Source: Prevotella sp. (GTDB taxonomy: Bacteria; Bacteroidota; Bacteroidia; Bacteroidales; Bacteroidaceae). From it: DNA of 42,850 bases. The stretch covers positions 1 through 42,850 of the forward strand of contig JAEETD010000018.1 of the NCBI GenBank assembly GCA_016290175.1, written 5' to 3'. Positions 14,836 through 23,834 of the stretch are shown in pieces (position 1 is the stretch's first letter; each line of letters begins with the position of its first letter). Both the position numbers and the translations under genes were made by a program. The notes under the pieces are model-generated. The model was not told the DNA's origin. It saw nothing but the letters and a program-made list of their open reading frames with translations, and ran no database searches.

Positions 14836-16190
14836 TGACGGTGAAAGACAGGATCCTTGATGCCCTGACGCTTCTGCTGGCGGTAGTCGTCGAGCAGACG
14901 GAAGACATAACGGCCTAAGGCGATGATGGCGATGAGGTTGCAGGCCGTGAGCAAGGCCATACAGAGGTCGCCAAGACTCCAGACCATTTCGAGCGTGGAC
15001 AATGCGCCAAACATCACCAGGACACCAGCTGAGAAGATGCGATAAACAGTCATCACCGTCTTATTCTGCGTGAGGAAACGGATATTAGCCTCACCATAAT
15101 AATAATTGCCGATGATGCTGCTGAAGGCAAAAAGCAGAATGGCGATGGCTATGAATACCGGACCAAACGAGCCGACCTCCGACTGAAGGGCCGACTGCGT
15201 GAGGGCAATACCATTCAGACCTGGCGTCTCATAGAGTCCACTGAGCAGGATGATGAAGGCAGTACACGAGCAGACCATCAGCGTATCGGTGAAGACGCCT
15301 AATGCCTGAATCAGCCCCTGCTTGACGGGATGCGACACCCAAGCCGTTGCCGCCACATTCGGTGCACTACCCTCGCCCGCCTCGTTGGAAAACAGACCAC
15401 GCTTGATGCCATTCATCATCGTAGCCCCGATGCCGCCACCAGCCACCTGTTCTATCCCGAAGGCATCGAGCACGATGACTTTCATCACATGGGGAATGAG
15501 CCCGAAGCTCTGCACAATGATGAAGACGGCCAGTATAAAATAGCCGATAGCCATCACGGGCACCAGTACCGAACTGACGTGGGCAATGCGATGGATGCCT
15601 CCAAAGACGATGAGCAGCCCCGTGGCCGACAGCACGATGCCCACCCACAACGGCGACCAGCCGAAAGCCTGCTGCATGGCATGACAGATAGTGTTCGACT
15701 GGATGGAGTTATAGGATAGTCCGAAGGTGATGGTAAGCAGGATGGCGAAGAGGACAGACATCCATCGGCAATGGAGTCCGCGCTGGATATAATAGGCAGG
15801 ACCTCCGATGAAACCTTCATCATGATGCTGCTTGAACAACTGGCCTAAGGTTGACTCCACGAAAGCCGTTGCAGAGCCCATAAGAGCGATTATCCACATC
15901 CAAAAGATTGCCCCTGGTCCCCCGATGGCGATGGCGGTTGCCACACCCGCTAAGTTGCCCGTTCCCACTCTCGTGGCCACTGAGACGGCAAAGGCCTGAA
16001 ACGAGGAGATGTGACGCTGGCCGTTTGTCGCCAGTTTGGCAGAGTCACCCAGCAGCCTTATCATCTCGCCCACCATCCGGAACTGTACGAAGCGTGTGCG
16101 CCATGTGAACCACAGGCCACAACCTATCAGTGCAGTAATCAGGATATAGCTCCACAAGAAATCATTGAGTGAGATGAAAAGGTCGGTCAT
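14793..16190 (-). CDS. Sodium:alanine/glycine symporter, AGCS family (465 aa)
   Basis: Inner-membrane Na+-coupled amino-acid transporter. About ten or eleven hydrophobic helices. Family signatures: GTGNLAGVATAIAIGGPGAIFWMW (about 77-100), EGFIGGPAYYIQRG (about 124-137) and the strongly conserved RGLFSNEAGEGSAPNVAA (about 266-283). Substrate is probably alanine or glycine by family. The start codon shares its A with the stop of the upstream DUF3237 gene (TAATG), so translation is coupled. The 3' end runs 43 bp into dusB on the opposite strand. Confidence 0.92.
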   Translation of the reverse strand: MTDLFISLNDFLWSYILITALIGCGLWFTWRTRFVQFRMVGEMIRLLGDSAKLATNGQRHISSFQAFAVSVATRVGTGNLAGVATAIAIGGPGAIFWMWIIALMGSATAFVESTLGQLFKQHHDEGFIGGPAYYIQRGLHCRWMSVLFAILLTITFGLSYNSIQSNTICHAMQQAFGWSPLWVGIVLSATGLLIVFGGIHRIAHVSSVLVPVMAIGYFILAVFIIVQSFGLIPHVMKVIVLDAFGIEQVAGGGIGATMMNGIKRGLFSNEAGEGSAPNVAATAWVSHPVKQGLIQALGVFTDTLMVCSCTAFIILLSGLYETPGLNGIALTQSALQSEVGSFGPVFIAIAILLFAFSSIIGNYYYGEANIRFLTQNKTVMTVYRIFSAGVLVMFGALSTLEMVWSLGDLCMALLTACNLIAIIALGRYVFRLLDDYRQQKRQGIKDPVFHRHQMPEIESDIDCWE

Positions 16191-16702
16191 TACTTCACTT
16201 TCCAGACATTAAGCACAATGCCGCTGAAACCCTGAGAGAACGAAGGTGCGCAGAGGAAGAGCGAATTGTTCAGCCAGCCATATTTACTATCTGCAGGAGC
16301 CTCAAACGTTGGAGCGCAGCGGAAATAGAAAGATTGGTTGCCGTTGGCATCCTTGCTATTGGCGATAATACCACAATTGCGGACATGGATATAGACGCCA
16401 TCATCAGTCTTGATGCAGTAGATGGCTTCCAATTCTGTACGTCCCTGGGCATTGGCGAGCTGATAATCAGCGCCGCCGTTGATGATTGTTCCCTTGATAC
16501 CTGGTCCCTCGAAAGTGCCACCCGTGATGGGAATCACCGTACGACGGCCATGCTGTGTGTTTTCGATAGAAAACGCCTGTCCGAGTGTGACTTTCAGTTG
16601 GAGGGCGAACTCAAGTTGTGGGGCATCTTTAGGTGCTTCGACCTGTGCACTGACCTGCAGCGAAATTGCTGCCAGGAACGTAATGAATAATAGTTTTTTC
16701 AT
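16190..16702 (-). CDS. Secreted DUF3237 family protein (170 aa)
   Basis: Signal peptide at residues 1-20 (MKKLLFITFLAAISLQVSAQ), then a beta-barrel-like protein with TGGTFEGPGIKGTIINGGADYQL and ELEAIYCIKTDDGVYIHVRNCGI, typical of DUF3237/UPF0311. No biochemical role is established for the family. Start at ATG 16702; a TTG two codons upstream is less likely. First gene of a two-gene unit with the AGCS symporter; the pairing might mean the barrel protein helps uptake, but that is inference. Confidence 0.75.
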   Translation of the reverse strand: MKKLLFITFLAAISLQVSAQVEAPKDAPQLEFALQLKVTLGQAFSIENTQHGRRTVIPITGGTFEGPGIKGTIINGGADYQLANAQGRTELEAIYCIKTDDGVYIHVRNCGIIANSKDANGNQSFYFRCAPTFEAPADSKYGWLNNSLFLCAPSFSQGFSGIVLNVWKVK

Positions 16703-16746
16703 CTTCAATAATATGTTTAATTGTTAGTAATATCGCATTTCGCCGA

Positions 16747-16793
16747 CAAAGATACAAATTATTTTTGTTTTCGTGTAGTTTTTTGTAATTTTG
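16747..16793. promoter_or_regulatory. Divergent promoters of the DUF3237-symporter unit and the sigma-factor unit
   Basis: Minus strand TATCTTTG at 16754-16747, about 45 bp before the DUF3237 ATG. Plus strand TAATTTTG at 16786-16793, about 40 bp before the sigma-factor ATG at 16834. The sigma-factor promoter looks like the standard housekeeping type; no separate autoregulatory motif is obvious. Confidence 0.6.
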
Positions 16794-16833
16794 TCGCGTC
16801 TAATGGGCAAAAAAGATTTTAAACAGAACGACA

Positions 16834-17316
16834 ATGAATGCATTAGAGCAACAGTTTGCGCAAACCGTAGCAGAACACAAGAGCACCATCTACACCGTGT
16901 GCTACATGTTCTCGCAGGATGCCGACGAGGTGAACGACCTGTTCCAGGAGGTACTAGTCAATCTTTGGAAAGGCTTCGAGAGCTTCGAGCATCGCAGTGA
17001 CATCAGGACGTGGATCTATCGCGTCGCCCTCAACACCTGTATCTCAATCGACAGGAAGAAGAAGCGCCGTTCATCCGAAGTCCGGCTGACAATGGACATC
17101 AACCTCTTTGAAGACCGCGATGAGGATACGAAACAAGTGGACATGCTCCACAAGCGCATCTCCAAGTTGCAGCCCTTCGACCGCGCGATAGTCCTGCTCT
17201 GGCTCGAGAACCTATCGTACGAGGAGATCGGACAGATTGTCGGTATCAGCGCTAAGAACGTCAGCGTACGTCTGTTCAGAATCAGAGAACAATTAAAAAA
17301 CATGTCTAACGATTAA
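16834..17316 (+). CDS. ECF-type RNA polymerase sigma factor (160 aa)
   Basis: Group IV sigma-70 protein. Region 2: YTVCYMFSQDADEVNDLFQEVLVNLWKGF (about 20-48), then DIRTWIYRVALNTCISIDRKKKRR (about 55-78). Region 4: LSYEEIGQIVGISAKNVSVRLFRIREQLK (about 127-155), a clear helix-turn-helix. No N-terminal extension and no region 3. Followed after 13 bp by a membrane protein gene that is a candidate for its controlling partner. Target promoters unknown. Confidence 0.88.
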   Translation: MNALEQQFAQTVAEHKSTIYTVCYMFSQDADEVNDLFQEVLVNLWKGFESFEHRSDIRTWIYRVALNTCISIDRKKKRRSSEVRLTMDINLFEDRDEDTKQVDMLHKRISKLQPFDRAIVLLWLENLSYEEIGQIVGISAKNVSVRLFRIREQLKNMSND

Positions 17317-17329
17317 AAACTTACCCATT

Positions 17330-17935
17330 ATGAACAATGATTTTGAAAACAACATGAACGAGACCCAGTTTGAGGATATGCGCCAGCAGTTGAACACCCT
17401 GAAAAAGAAACTGGGTGATCAGGAGATACTGAACGACCGCATCATCCGTCGCTCGATGAAGCAAGAAGCAAGCCAAATCTCACGCCGCTACAATATCATC
17501 ATGGTCCTTTGCATACTGATGATTCCATATACCTATGTGGTATTTACAATGAATCTTGGACTCTCGCTTGCATTCTGGATTGGTACAAGCATCTTTATGC
17601 TCATCTGTGCAGGAGCAACGTATTACAACAACTTGAACGTAGCAAACGCTAATATGATGAGTAATAATTTAGTAGAAGTTGGCCAGAAAATGGCTCGCGC
17701 CAAGAAGTTCGATGCCAACTGGCTATTCTTTGGCATACCAGCAGTCATCGTTTGGCTGGGATGGCTGGTGTGGGAACTCTATCAGCTAGATGCCGACACA
17801 GCACGTTACAGTCTTTATGGCGTTGTATGTGGAGCCGTCCTCGGGTCTATCATTGGTATAAAAATACATACCAGAACCCTACAACAGTATCAGGAAATCA
17901 TCGACCAGATCGAGGACATTACCGCTGAACAATAA
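17330..17935 (+). CDS. Four-helix membrane protein, possible sigma-factor partner (201 aa)
   Basis: Cytoplasmic helical N-terminus of about 55 residues (QFEDMRQQLNTLKKKLGDQEILNDRIIRRSMK), then hydrophobic segments at about 58-76, 80-97, 130-150 and 162-178, and a polar C-terminal helix. The soluble helical N-terminus before the membrane part is compatible with an anti-sigma factor, and the gene is cotranscribed with an ECF sigma gene. No zinc-binding HxxxCxxC motif of the ZAS type is present. Function inferred from context only. Confidence 0.6.
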   Translation: MNNDFENNMNETQFEDMRQQLNTLKKKLGDQEILNDRIIRRSMKQEASQISRRYNIIMVLCILMIPYTYVVFTMNLGLSLAFWIGTSIFMLICAGATYYNNLNVANANMMSNNLVEVGQKMARAKKFDANWLFFGIPAVIVWLGWLVWELYQLDADTARYSLYGVVCGAVLGSIIGIKIHTRTLQQYQEIIDQIEDITAEQ

Positions 17936-17960
17936 ATACGGTTGCCATATCCATCAAAGG

Positions 17961-17999
17961 CCGCTGACGGCTCCACTCAGGAGTCCAGCGGTCTTTTTT
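17961..17999 (+). terminator. Strong intrinsic terminator after the sigma-factor unit
   Basis: CCGCTG at 17961-17966 pairs with CAGCGG at 17986-17991, with the inner stem continued by GGCTCC and GGAGTCC around a small loop. The T-rich tract TCTTTTTT follows. It lies 25 bp after the membrane-protein stop and before the pgeF promoter. Confidence 0.8.
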
Positions 18000-18053
18000 G
18001 TGGCCTGAAGATGACTTTTTCCTTTTTTTCCTTGCTTTATTACTTTTTTTTCG

Positions 18054-18061
18054 TATCTTTG
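18054..18061 (+). promoter_or_regulatory. -7 box TATCTTTG of pgeF
   Basis: TATCTTTG at 18054-18061 follows a T-rich stretch and lies 18 bp before the ATG at 18080. It rules out the longer reading frame that starts before the terminator at 17961. Confidence 0.65.
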
Positions 18062-18079
18062 CAGGCAAAACATACAGAA

Positions 18080-18868
18080 ATGATACATCCAGAACTCCGT
18101 TATTATGACTTTGGCGAAGGCGTCACAGCCTTTAGCTCCACCCGTCGTGGAGGTTATAGTAAGGGGAACTATGGTGAATTCAATATCAACCGTTACTGTG
18201 GCGATAAGCCCGAAACCATCGCACAAAACCGTGAGGCGCTGTGTGAACTGCTGAAGATCAGCGACAATCGGCTGTTGATGCCACATCAGGTTCATCTGAC
18301 AGAAGTGGTAGCCATTGATGAGGCGTTTCTGAATTTGTCTGCTGGCGAACAGCAGCAACAACTGGAGGGTGTGGATGCCCTGATGACTGATGTCAGCAAC
18401 GTATGCATCGGTGTCTCTACAGCCGACTGTATCCCTGTACTGCTCTACGACCCTGAGCATCAAGCTGTCTGTGCTATACATGCTGGCTGGCGGGGAACGG
18501 TACAGCGCATCGTGGAAGTGGCTGTTGATAAAATGATGAAGGTGTATGGCTCGCAACCACATAAGGTGATGGCTCAAATTGGTCCTGGCATCAGCCTCGA
18601 CAGCTTTGAGGTGGGCGATGAGGTCTATGAGGCTTTTGAGAAGGCCGGCTTTGAGATGACGGCTATCAGTCGCCATAATGAGAAATGGCACATCGACCTG
18701 CCTCTGTGCAATCGGCTGCAACTCGAAGCCGTTGGCGTGCCTAGGCATCAGGTTTCCGTTGTGTCAGACTGCACCTTCAAACAACCAGACATCTGGTTCT
18801 CAGCCCGACGCTTGGGTATCAGTTCCGGCAGGATCTTTACTGGCATTTTGCTCAAATCAATACGTTAA
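18080..18868 (+). CDS. pgeF: Polyphenol oxidase/laccase-domain protein (PgeF/YfiH family, 262 aa)
   Basis: Member of the DUF152/YfiH family, reported as purine nucleoside phosphorylase or peptidoglycan editing factor. The metal-binding His-Cys-His set is present: His72 in PHQVH, Cys117 in STADCIPVLLYD and His134 in AIHAGWRGT. GPGISLDSFEVGDEV (about 172-186) and the final DIWFSARR..ISSGR also match. Length is normal. The next gene starts 17 bp downstream, so the helicase may be cotranscribed. Confidence 0.88.
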   Translation: MIHPELRYYDFGEGVTAFSSTRRGGYSKGNYGEFNINRYCGDKPETIAQNREALCELLKISDNRLLMPHQVHLTEVVAIDEAFLNLSAGEQQQQLEGVDALMTDVSNVCIGVSTADCIPVLLYDPEHQAVCAIHAGWRGTVQRIVEVAVDKMMKVYGSQPHKVMAQIGPGISLDSFEVGDEVYEAFEKAGFEMTAISRHNEKWHIDLPLCNRLQLEAVGVPRHQVSVVSDCTFKQPDIWFSARRLGISSGRIFTGILLKSIR

Positions 18869-18885
18869 ATTTAAATTCAAGCACT

Positions 18886-21057
18886 ATGGAAACAAAGACA
18901 AATGAAGAACTGCGCATTGCGTGGGATTTCGTGGAACACACGGGACGAAGTATCTTCCTGACAGGCAAGGCCGGCACGGGTAAGACCACCTTCCTGAAAA
19001 CCGTCGTAGAACAGAGTAAGAAACGTACGATTGTAGTAGCACCGACAGGTGTTGCCGCCATCAATGCGGGAGGAATGACTATTCACTCATTCTTCCAGCT
19101 ACCCTTCACGCCCTATGTCCCTAATGCAAGGATTCAGAGTAAGTTTGATTTCGGTAAGGAGAAACGGCGCATTATCGCCTCCCTCGACGTGCTGATTATC
19201 GATGAGATCTCGATGGTGCGAAGCGATCTGCTCGACGCCATCGACTCTGTGCTGCGAAGGTATCGCGATCATTACAAGCCCTTCGGAGGGGTGCAGCTGC
19301 TGATGATTGGCGACTTGCAGCAACTGACGCCTGTGGTAACACCAGAGGATGAGGCCTTGTTGAAACCTTATTATGATACGCCCTATTTCTTTGGCTCGAA
19401 GGCCCTCCAACAGATAGAGTATGTCACCATCTTGTTGAGTCAGGTGTTCCGTCAGGAAGACGCCGCTTTCCTCGATGTGCTGAATCATATCCGTGAAGCA
19501 CATCCAACCACTAATGACATCGCCGTTCTGAATCAGCGATGCCAGCCAGCGTTTATCCCCAGACAGGGTGAAGGTTATATCCGTCTGACTACCCATAACT
19601 ATCTGGCGGACAACTACAACGAGAACGAACTGAGGAAACTGCCTGCTCATAGTTATACATTCCAGGCGCAGATAGAAGGAAATTTCCCTGAATACTCCTA
19701 CCCGACGAGTGAGGTGCTGACGCTGAAGGAGGGCGCACAGGTGATGTTTGTAAAGAACGACCCCACAGGAGAACATCGCTACTTTAATGGTCGTATCGGT
19801 GAAATCGTGGAAATCAGCGAGAGTCACGTCTGTGTGCTGTGCGCTGGTGATGCCGAGGGGATAGAGGTTGAGCCTTTGGAGTGGGAGAATGCACAATATC
19901 AGTTGAATCCTGAAACGCGTGTCATTGAGACGAAGATCCAAGGCACGTTCCGACAACTGCCCCTGCGTCTGGCTTGGGCCATCACCATCCATAAGAGCCA
20001 GGGCCTGACTTTCGAGCGCGCCATCATCGATGCCAACCTCTCGTTTGCTCCGGGTCAGGTGTATGTGGCCCTGAGCCGTTGTAAGACCCTCGAAGGAATG
20101 GTGCTCTCTGCGCCCATTGAGGCGCGGGCCATTATTGCTGACAAGCGGGTTGAGGACTATATCGACCATCAGGAAGAGGAAGCCCAGAAGAGCATCTCTC
20201 AACTGCCACAATTGAAGGAGGAATACTATCGTTTCCTGCTGTTGGAACTGTTCGACTTCCACGACATCTTTTATAAAGAAGAGCATCTGCTGCGCCTGAT
20301 GACAGAATTCTTCTATCATAGTTTTACTGATACCACCGAACTCCATAAGCGTGTGCTTTCCAACTTCAGCAGTCAGACGATGTCCATATCAGATAAGTGG
20401 CTGCAGAAGATACGTCAGTCATCGATGGAACAACTGCATACGGAAGAATTTCAGGAACGTGTGAAGCGCAGTGCAGAATGGTTTGAGACATCCATCCAAG
20501 AGGTTTTTGCCCAATCCATCGAGTTGGCGGCACAGATCAAGAGCAACAACAAGCAGGCCATGAGCCGTTTTACTGAGTCGTTGGCTGATGTACGTCAGGC
20601 TGTCCTCTCCCGTCGTTTCCTGCTCTCGAAGATTGCTGATCAGGGTTTTTCTATTCCTATCTACCTTCACGAAAAGCAATACTCCCTCTTGGATGCCATT
20701 GACGAGGATAAGATCAAGAAGCCAAGAAAGCAGCGGGCGAAGAAAGAAAAGCCCAAGAAAGAGCCGAAAGAAAAGACTTGGAACATTACCTATCAACTCT
20801 ATAAGCAGGGTCTGAAGCCCGATGAAATCGCGAAATTCCGCAATCTCACCGTTGGCACCATCATCAACCATCTGGCCCGTTTCCTCCCTACTGGTGAGGT
20901 AAGCCTTTCCGAACTGGTGCCGCCTGAGCATCAGGACGCCATTCTCAAGGTGATTCAGACAATAGGAAAGGGCGAAACAAAGACTGCGATTAAGAGTCTC
21001 TGTCCGCCCGAAGTGACGTATCAGGAAATAGAACTAGTGCTCGAAGCCCAGTCCTAA
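18886..21057 (+). CDS. Pif1-like SF1B helicase with C-terminal HTH_40-type domain (723 aa)
   Basis: DNA helicase of the Pif1/RecD2 group. Walker A LTGKAGTGKTTF (residues 26-37), VAPTGVAAINAGGMTIHSFF (motif Ia, about 51-70), Walker B VLIIDEISMV (about 103-112), LLMIGDLQQLTPVV (motif III) and the late motifs AITIHKSQGLTFERAIID and YVALSRCKTLEG (about 366-405). A long helical middle and a Lys-rich linker (KKPRKQRAKKEKPKK) follow, then a C-terminal domain TWNITYQLYKQGLKPDEIAKFRNLTVGTIINHL that looks like the HTH_40/RecQ C-terminal helix-turn-helix. Likely resolves structured DNA during replication or repair. Confidence 0.88.
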   Translation: METKTNEELRIAWDFVEHTGRSIFLTGKAGTGKTTFLKTVVEQSKKRTIVVAPTGVAAINAGGMTIHSFFQLPFTPYVPNARIQSKFDFGKEKRRIIASLDVLIIDEISMVRSDLLDAIDSVLRRYRDHYKPFGGVQLLMIGDLQQLTPVVTPEDEALLKPYYDTPYFFGSKALQQIEYVTILLSQVFRQEDAAFLDVLNHIREAHPTTNDIAVLNQRCQPAFIPRQGEGYIRLTTHNYLADNYNENELRKLPAHSYTFQAQIEGNFPEYSYPTSEVLTLKEGAQVMFVKNDPTGEHRYFNGRIGEIVEISESHVCVLCAGDAEGIEVEPLEWENAQYQLNPETRVIETKIQGTFRQLPLRLAWAITIHKSQGLTFERAIIDANLSFAPGQVYVALSRCKTLEGMVLSAPIEARAIIADKRVEDYIDHQEEEAQKSISQLPQLKEEYYRFLLLELFDFHDIFYKEEHLLRLMTEFFYHSFTDTTELHKRVLSNFSSQTMSISDKWLQKIRQSSMEQLHTEEFQERVKRSAEWFETSIQEVFAQSIELAAQIKSNNKQAMSRFTESLADVRQAVLSRRFLLSKIADQGFSIPIYLHEKQYSLLDAIDEDKIKKPRKQRAKKEKPKKEPKEKTWNITYQLYKQGLKPDEIAKFRNLTVGTIINHLARFLPTGEVSLSELVPPEHQDAILKVIQTIGKGETKTAIKSLCPPEVTYQEIELVLEAQS

Positions 21058-21063
21058 GCCTTA

Positions 21064-22461
21064 TTAGAACTTATAATCGATACCCAAGCCGATCACGTAG
21101 TTGGTACGGCTGTAGGTCTCTGTGCCCGTATATGGCGTACTATAGATATTGGCTTTTGGCTCTGTAGTGTAATCGCTGTAGATCGACATGAAATAGCCGG
21201 CATTCAAGCGGATCTTCTCGTTGATGTTCCATGCGCCACCGAGTCCAAAGCTATAACTGTCGCAGGCAAACGAGGTATTCTGCTGATAACCATCGGCAAG
21301 GCCATAATCCGTACGCTGACCACCACAGCTGACGGTGAACTTGTCGTTGATATCATACTCCACACCTGCCACGATTTCGTGCGTACCATTTTTCAGTTCT
21401 TTCTGACGGTCACCAGCCATCTTAGCATGCTTATCGTCGAAGAAGTGGTATTCGAGGGTGCCACGCAGTTTTGGAGTGAACTCATAGCCAACGGCTGCCA
21501 CGAAGAGCGAAGGCATATCATAGCGGGTGGTGGCACCATCCAGATAGGCAGCTACCTTATCACCAAACGCCTGAAGCGCATATTCGCCCTCGATATAAGG
21601 CATTACAGCAGCGGTGGTGGGATCAGTATTGCGGATACGGCCAGAGAGGGTTCTGGTATCGTTCTCCGTAGAGATCTTTGTTCGGAACTCATAACGGGCA
21701 GCAACGGTGAGCGGACCATTATGATAGTTGGCACTGACGATAGGAGCGAAACCCCAGCCACGCTGGATACAATCAAGTTGAAGATCGATGAGATCGGCAG
21801 TTATTGGTTGTGGAGGATTGCTTGTGGCCATGCCTACCACCATATTCGCATTCACATAACCACGATTGTACCCATCGTAATAATTGGCTCTCATACCTGC
21901 TGCTACTGAGAAATTTTCATTTACCTTATAAGTCAGATTCAGCTGGCCGCCATAGATATACTGCTTACCTTTCATCTCTGAATCGTAATTGTAGTTGCCT
22001 GGCATCAAGCCACTCTGGGCGAGCATTGCCCTCAAGGGAACCTCAAACATGGGGATACCTTCCTCATATTTTACGAATCCACCGCTACCCACAATGCCAA
22101 TCATGGCAGATAATGCGATATCGTCTTTCTTATAGGCAGCAAACAAAGCCGGAACAATGGGGGCTGAAGCCTTACCGTTGTATTTCTGGTCAAAGTTCGA
22201 GCCAAGATAGCCTGGCACAGAGACTTCAATGTCACGATTCTGCCAGGGTTTCTGGAAGTTGAGCGAGAGTTGGAAACCGTCATGCCCCCAAGCCAGTCCG
22301 GCAGGGTTACTGTAGGCTGCATCAATGTCAAAAGTAGCGCCACGCGCCATCATACGGTCGAAGGCAATGTGGTAGTTCGTGTTGGTCATCAGACCGCCAG
22401 CATAGCTAGTCGAAAAGACACCAAGTGCCAGCATGGTCATCGTCAAAATTTTCTTTTTCAT
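21064..22461 (-). CDS. Outer-membrane transport porin, OmpP1/FadL/TodX family (465 aa)
   Basis: Signal peptide at residues 1-21 (MKKKILTMTMLALGVFSTSYA). The N-terminal hatch-like segment RGATFDIDAAYSNPAGLAW (about 36-54) carries the NPAG motif of FadL-like proteins. The rest alternates polar and hydrophobic residues as in a 14-strand barrel and ends in YVIGLGIDYKF with a terminal Phe, typical of barrel insertion. Probably takes up a hydrophobic compound. Convergent with the helicase gene, 6 bp between stops. Confidence 0.85.
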   Translation of the reverse strand: MKKKILTMTMLALGVFSTSYAGGLMTNTNYHIAFDRMMARGATFDIDAAYSNPAGLAWGHDGFQLSLNFQKPWQNRDIEVSVPGYLGSNFDQKYNGKASAPIVPALFAAYKKDDIALSAMIGIVGSGGFVKYEEGIPMFEVPLRAMLAQSGLMPGNYNYDSEMKGKQYIYGGQLNLTYKVNENFSVAAGMRANYYDGYNRGYVNANMVVGMATSNPPQPITADLIDLQLDCIQRGWGFAPIVSANYHNGPLTVAARYEFRTKISTENDTRTLSGRIRNTDPTTAAVMPYIEGEYALQAFGDKVAAYLDGATTRYDMPSLFVAAVGYEFTPKLRGTLEYHFFDDKHAKMAGDRQKELKNGTHEIVAGVEYDINDKFTVSCGGQRTDYGLADGYQQNTSFACDSYSFGLGGAWNINEKIRLNAGYFMSIYSDYTTEPKANIYSTPYTGTETYSRTNYVIGLGIDYKF

Positions 22462-22486
22462 AATTGATTCTTAATAGTTGAGGTTG

Positions 22487-22544
22487 CAAAGGTACGAAAA
22501 AAAGTGAAAAGTGAAAAGAGAAAAGTGAAAAATTTGTATCTTTG
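22487..22544. promoter_or_regulatory. Divergent promoters with GTGAAAA simple repeats
   Basis: Minus strand TACCTTTG at 22494-22487 serves the FadL-like gene, and plus strand TATCTTTG at 22537-22544 serves the methyltransferase gene, ending 8 bp before its ATG. Between them, 22499-22532 is a GTGAAAA simple repeat, the reverse complement of the TTCAC repeats near dusB and in the CE2 signal peptide. Confidence 0.6.
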
Positions 22545-22552
22545 CACTCGAA

Positions 22553-23755
22553 ATGAATCAGGCAACCATCGATTTTATCCGTGAACATGCTGAGGCGGAT
22601 GTGCGTCAGCTGGCGCTTCAGGGGACGAAAAACCCTGAGGTTGACCTGCCTTTTGCCTTAGACCAGATTGCTGGCAGACAGAAAGCTAAGATCAAGCTTC
22701 CTACATGGGCAGCCACCGATGGCATCATCTATCCCCCACATCTCTCTATGGAGCAGTGTTCGAGTGAACAGACGGCGAGATATAAAGGGGGTTTGGCTGG
22801 CACTTCTGTGTCCTTTGTTGATCTTACAGGCGGTTTTGGTGTAGATTTTGCCTTCATCGCCTCCGCAATTAACCAACACCCATCACCCAACACCCAACAC
22901 CTGATTTACGTCGAACAGCAGGCTTCACTTTGCGCCATTTCATCGGAGAATTTCAAACTTTTAGGGCTGAATCATATCGAGGTGGTTTGTGCTGATGGTG
23001 TCGAATATCTGCACCAGCTTGATCATGCAGACCTGATATTCTTGGACCCCGCCCGAAGAGACAATCATGGGGCTCGCACCTATGGCATCGCCGATTGCAC
23101 ACCCAACGTCCTGGAACTGCGCGATGAACTACTCCAAAAGGCTGATCGCGTGATGCTGAAACTCTCACCCATGCTTGACTGGAGAAAGGCGGTAGAAGAT
23201 TTGGGCAACGTCAATGAAGTGCATATCGTCTCTGTGGATAATGAGTGCAAAGAATTGCTGCTCATTCTGTCGAAAGAGGAAAAGCCTTTGAAGCTCTTTT
23301 GTGTGAACAACGATCAGGTGTTTGACAGTGTAACAGGGGGACGGTTCTTTTGTGACACCGCCAGCGATGTCACAAAAGAACCGTCCCCCTGTTACACCTA
23401 TTTATTCGAGCCTAATGCATCGATTATGAAAGCGGGGTGCTTTGATGTGATAACGGCGAGATTTGGGGTCATGCAGCTCGATAAAAACAGTCATTTGTTC
23501 GTTTCCGACAAAGACATCTGCGACTTCCCGGGCCGTCGTTTCATCATCGAGAAGACCACCTCGATGAACAAGCGCGAACTGAAAGTTGCTCTTGCCGGCA
23601 TCGACCAGGCCAACATCACCGTTCGCAATTTCCCCATGTCAGTAGCAGAACTCAGAAAACGCCTGAAACTGAAGGAAGGCGGCGACATCTACCTCTTTGC
23701 CACCACGATAGCGGGACATCAGCACCAGCTGTTTCTTTGCAGGAAAATAGAATAA
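22553..23755 (+). CDS. Class I SAM-dependent methyltransferase with THUMP-like C-terminal domain (400 aa), carrying in-frame repeats
   Basis: Predicted RNA methyltransferase-like protein of a Bacteroidetes family. SAM-binding motif [13 protein letters not shown] (about residues 89-101), the acidic loop IYVEQQ, and the catalytic-type block [11 protein letters not shown] (about 160-170). The C-terminal segment [22 protein letters not shown] fits the THUMP-like domain. Two stretches of the protein come from repeat [15 protein letters not shown] (about 104-115), encoded by an ACCCAAC repeat, and the segment around [19 protein letters not shown] (about 262-280), encoded by a 70-bp palindrome. Both keep the frame, so the gene is probably still functional. 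No operon partner is obvious; ruvB has its own promoter. Confidence 0.8.
   Translation: MNQATIDFIREHAEADVRQLALQGTKNPEVDLPFALDQIAGRQKAKIKLPTWAATDGIIYPPHLSMEQCSSEQTARYKGGLAGTSVSFVDLTGGFGVDFAFIASAINQHPSPNTQHLIYVEQQASLCAISSENFKLLGLNHIEVVCADGVEYLHQLDHADLIFLDPARRDNHGARTYGIADCTPNVLELRDELLQKADRVMLKLSPMLDWRKAVEDLGNVNEVHIVSVDNECKELLLILSKEEKPLKLFCVNNDQVFDSVTGGRFFCDTASDVTKEPSPCYTYLFEPNASIMKAGCFDVITARFGVMQLDKNSHLFVSDKDICDFPGRRFIIEKTTSMNKRELKVALAGIDQANITVRNFPMSVAELRKRLKLKEGGDIYLFATTIAGHQHQLFLCRKIE
22873..22901 (+). repeat. ACCCAAC simple repeat inside the methyltransferase gene
   Basis: CCAACACCCATCACCCAACA and its continuation repeat a 7-9 bp unit between the SAM motif and the acidic loop. It replaces what should be a short helix-strand linker by a Pro/Asn/His-rich loop in frame. 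Confidence 0.55.
23328..23397. repeat. REP-like 30-bp perfect inverted repeat inside a coding gene
   Basis: Arms 23328-23357 and 23368-23397 are perfect 30-bp reverse complements, separated by a 10-nt loop. The core GGGGGACGGTTCTTTTGTG resembles the GGTCGGTTCCTATTGTG cores of the palindromes at 39.6-42.7 kb and the GGGACGGTTC type of REP sequences known from other bacteria. With the frame preserved on both sides, it adds about 23 residues to the methyltransferase. Confidence 0.85.
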
Positions 23756-23788
23756 TGTGACCCTCCTGCATACTTTTCATCCAAAAAG

Positions 23789-23820
23789 TTTGGCAGTTTG
23801 GGGAAATCTCAGTACCTTTG
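23789..23820 (+). promoter_or_regulatory. Promoter of the ruvB operon
   Basis: TTTG at 23789-23792, 20 bp, then TACCTTTG at 23813-23820. The leader is about 10 nt before the ATG at 23835. The box lies after the methyltransferase stop and sets the start of ruvB. Confidence 0.7.
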
Positions 23821-23834
23821 CAAGGTTGATAAAT

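Noticed and set aside
17942..18079. N-terminal extension of pgeF
   Set aside because: The extended frame runs through a strong terminator and the TATCTTTG promoter.
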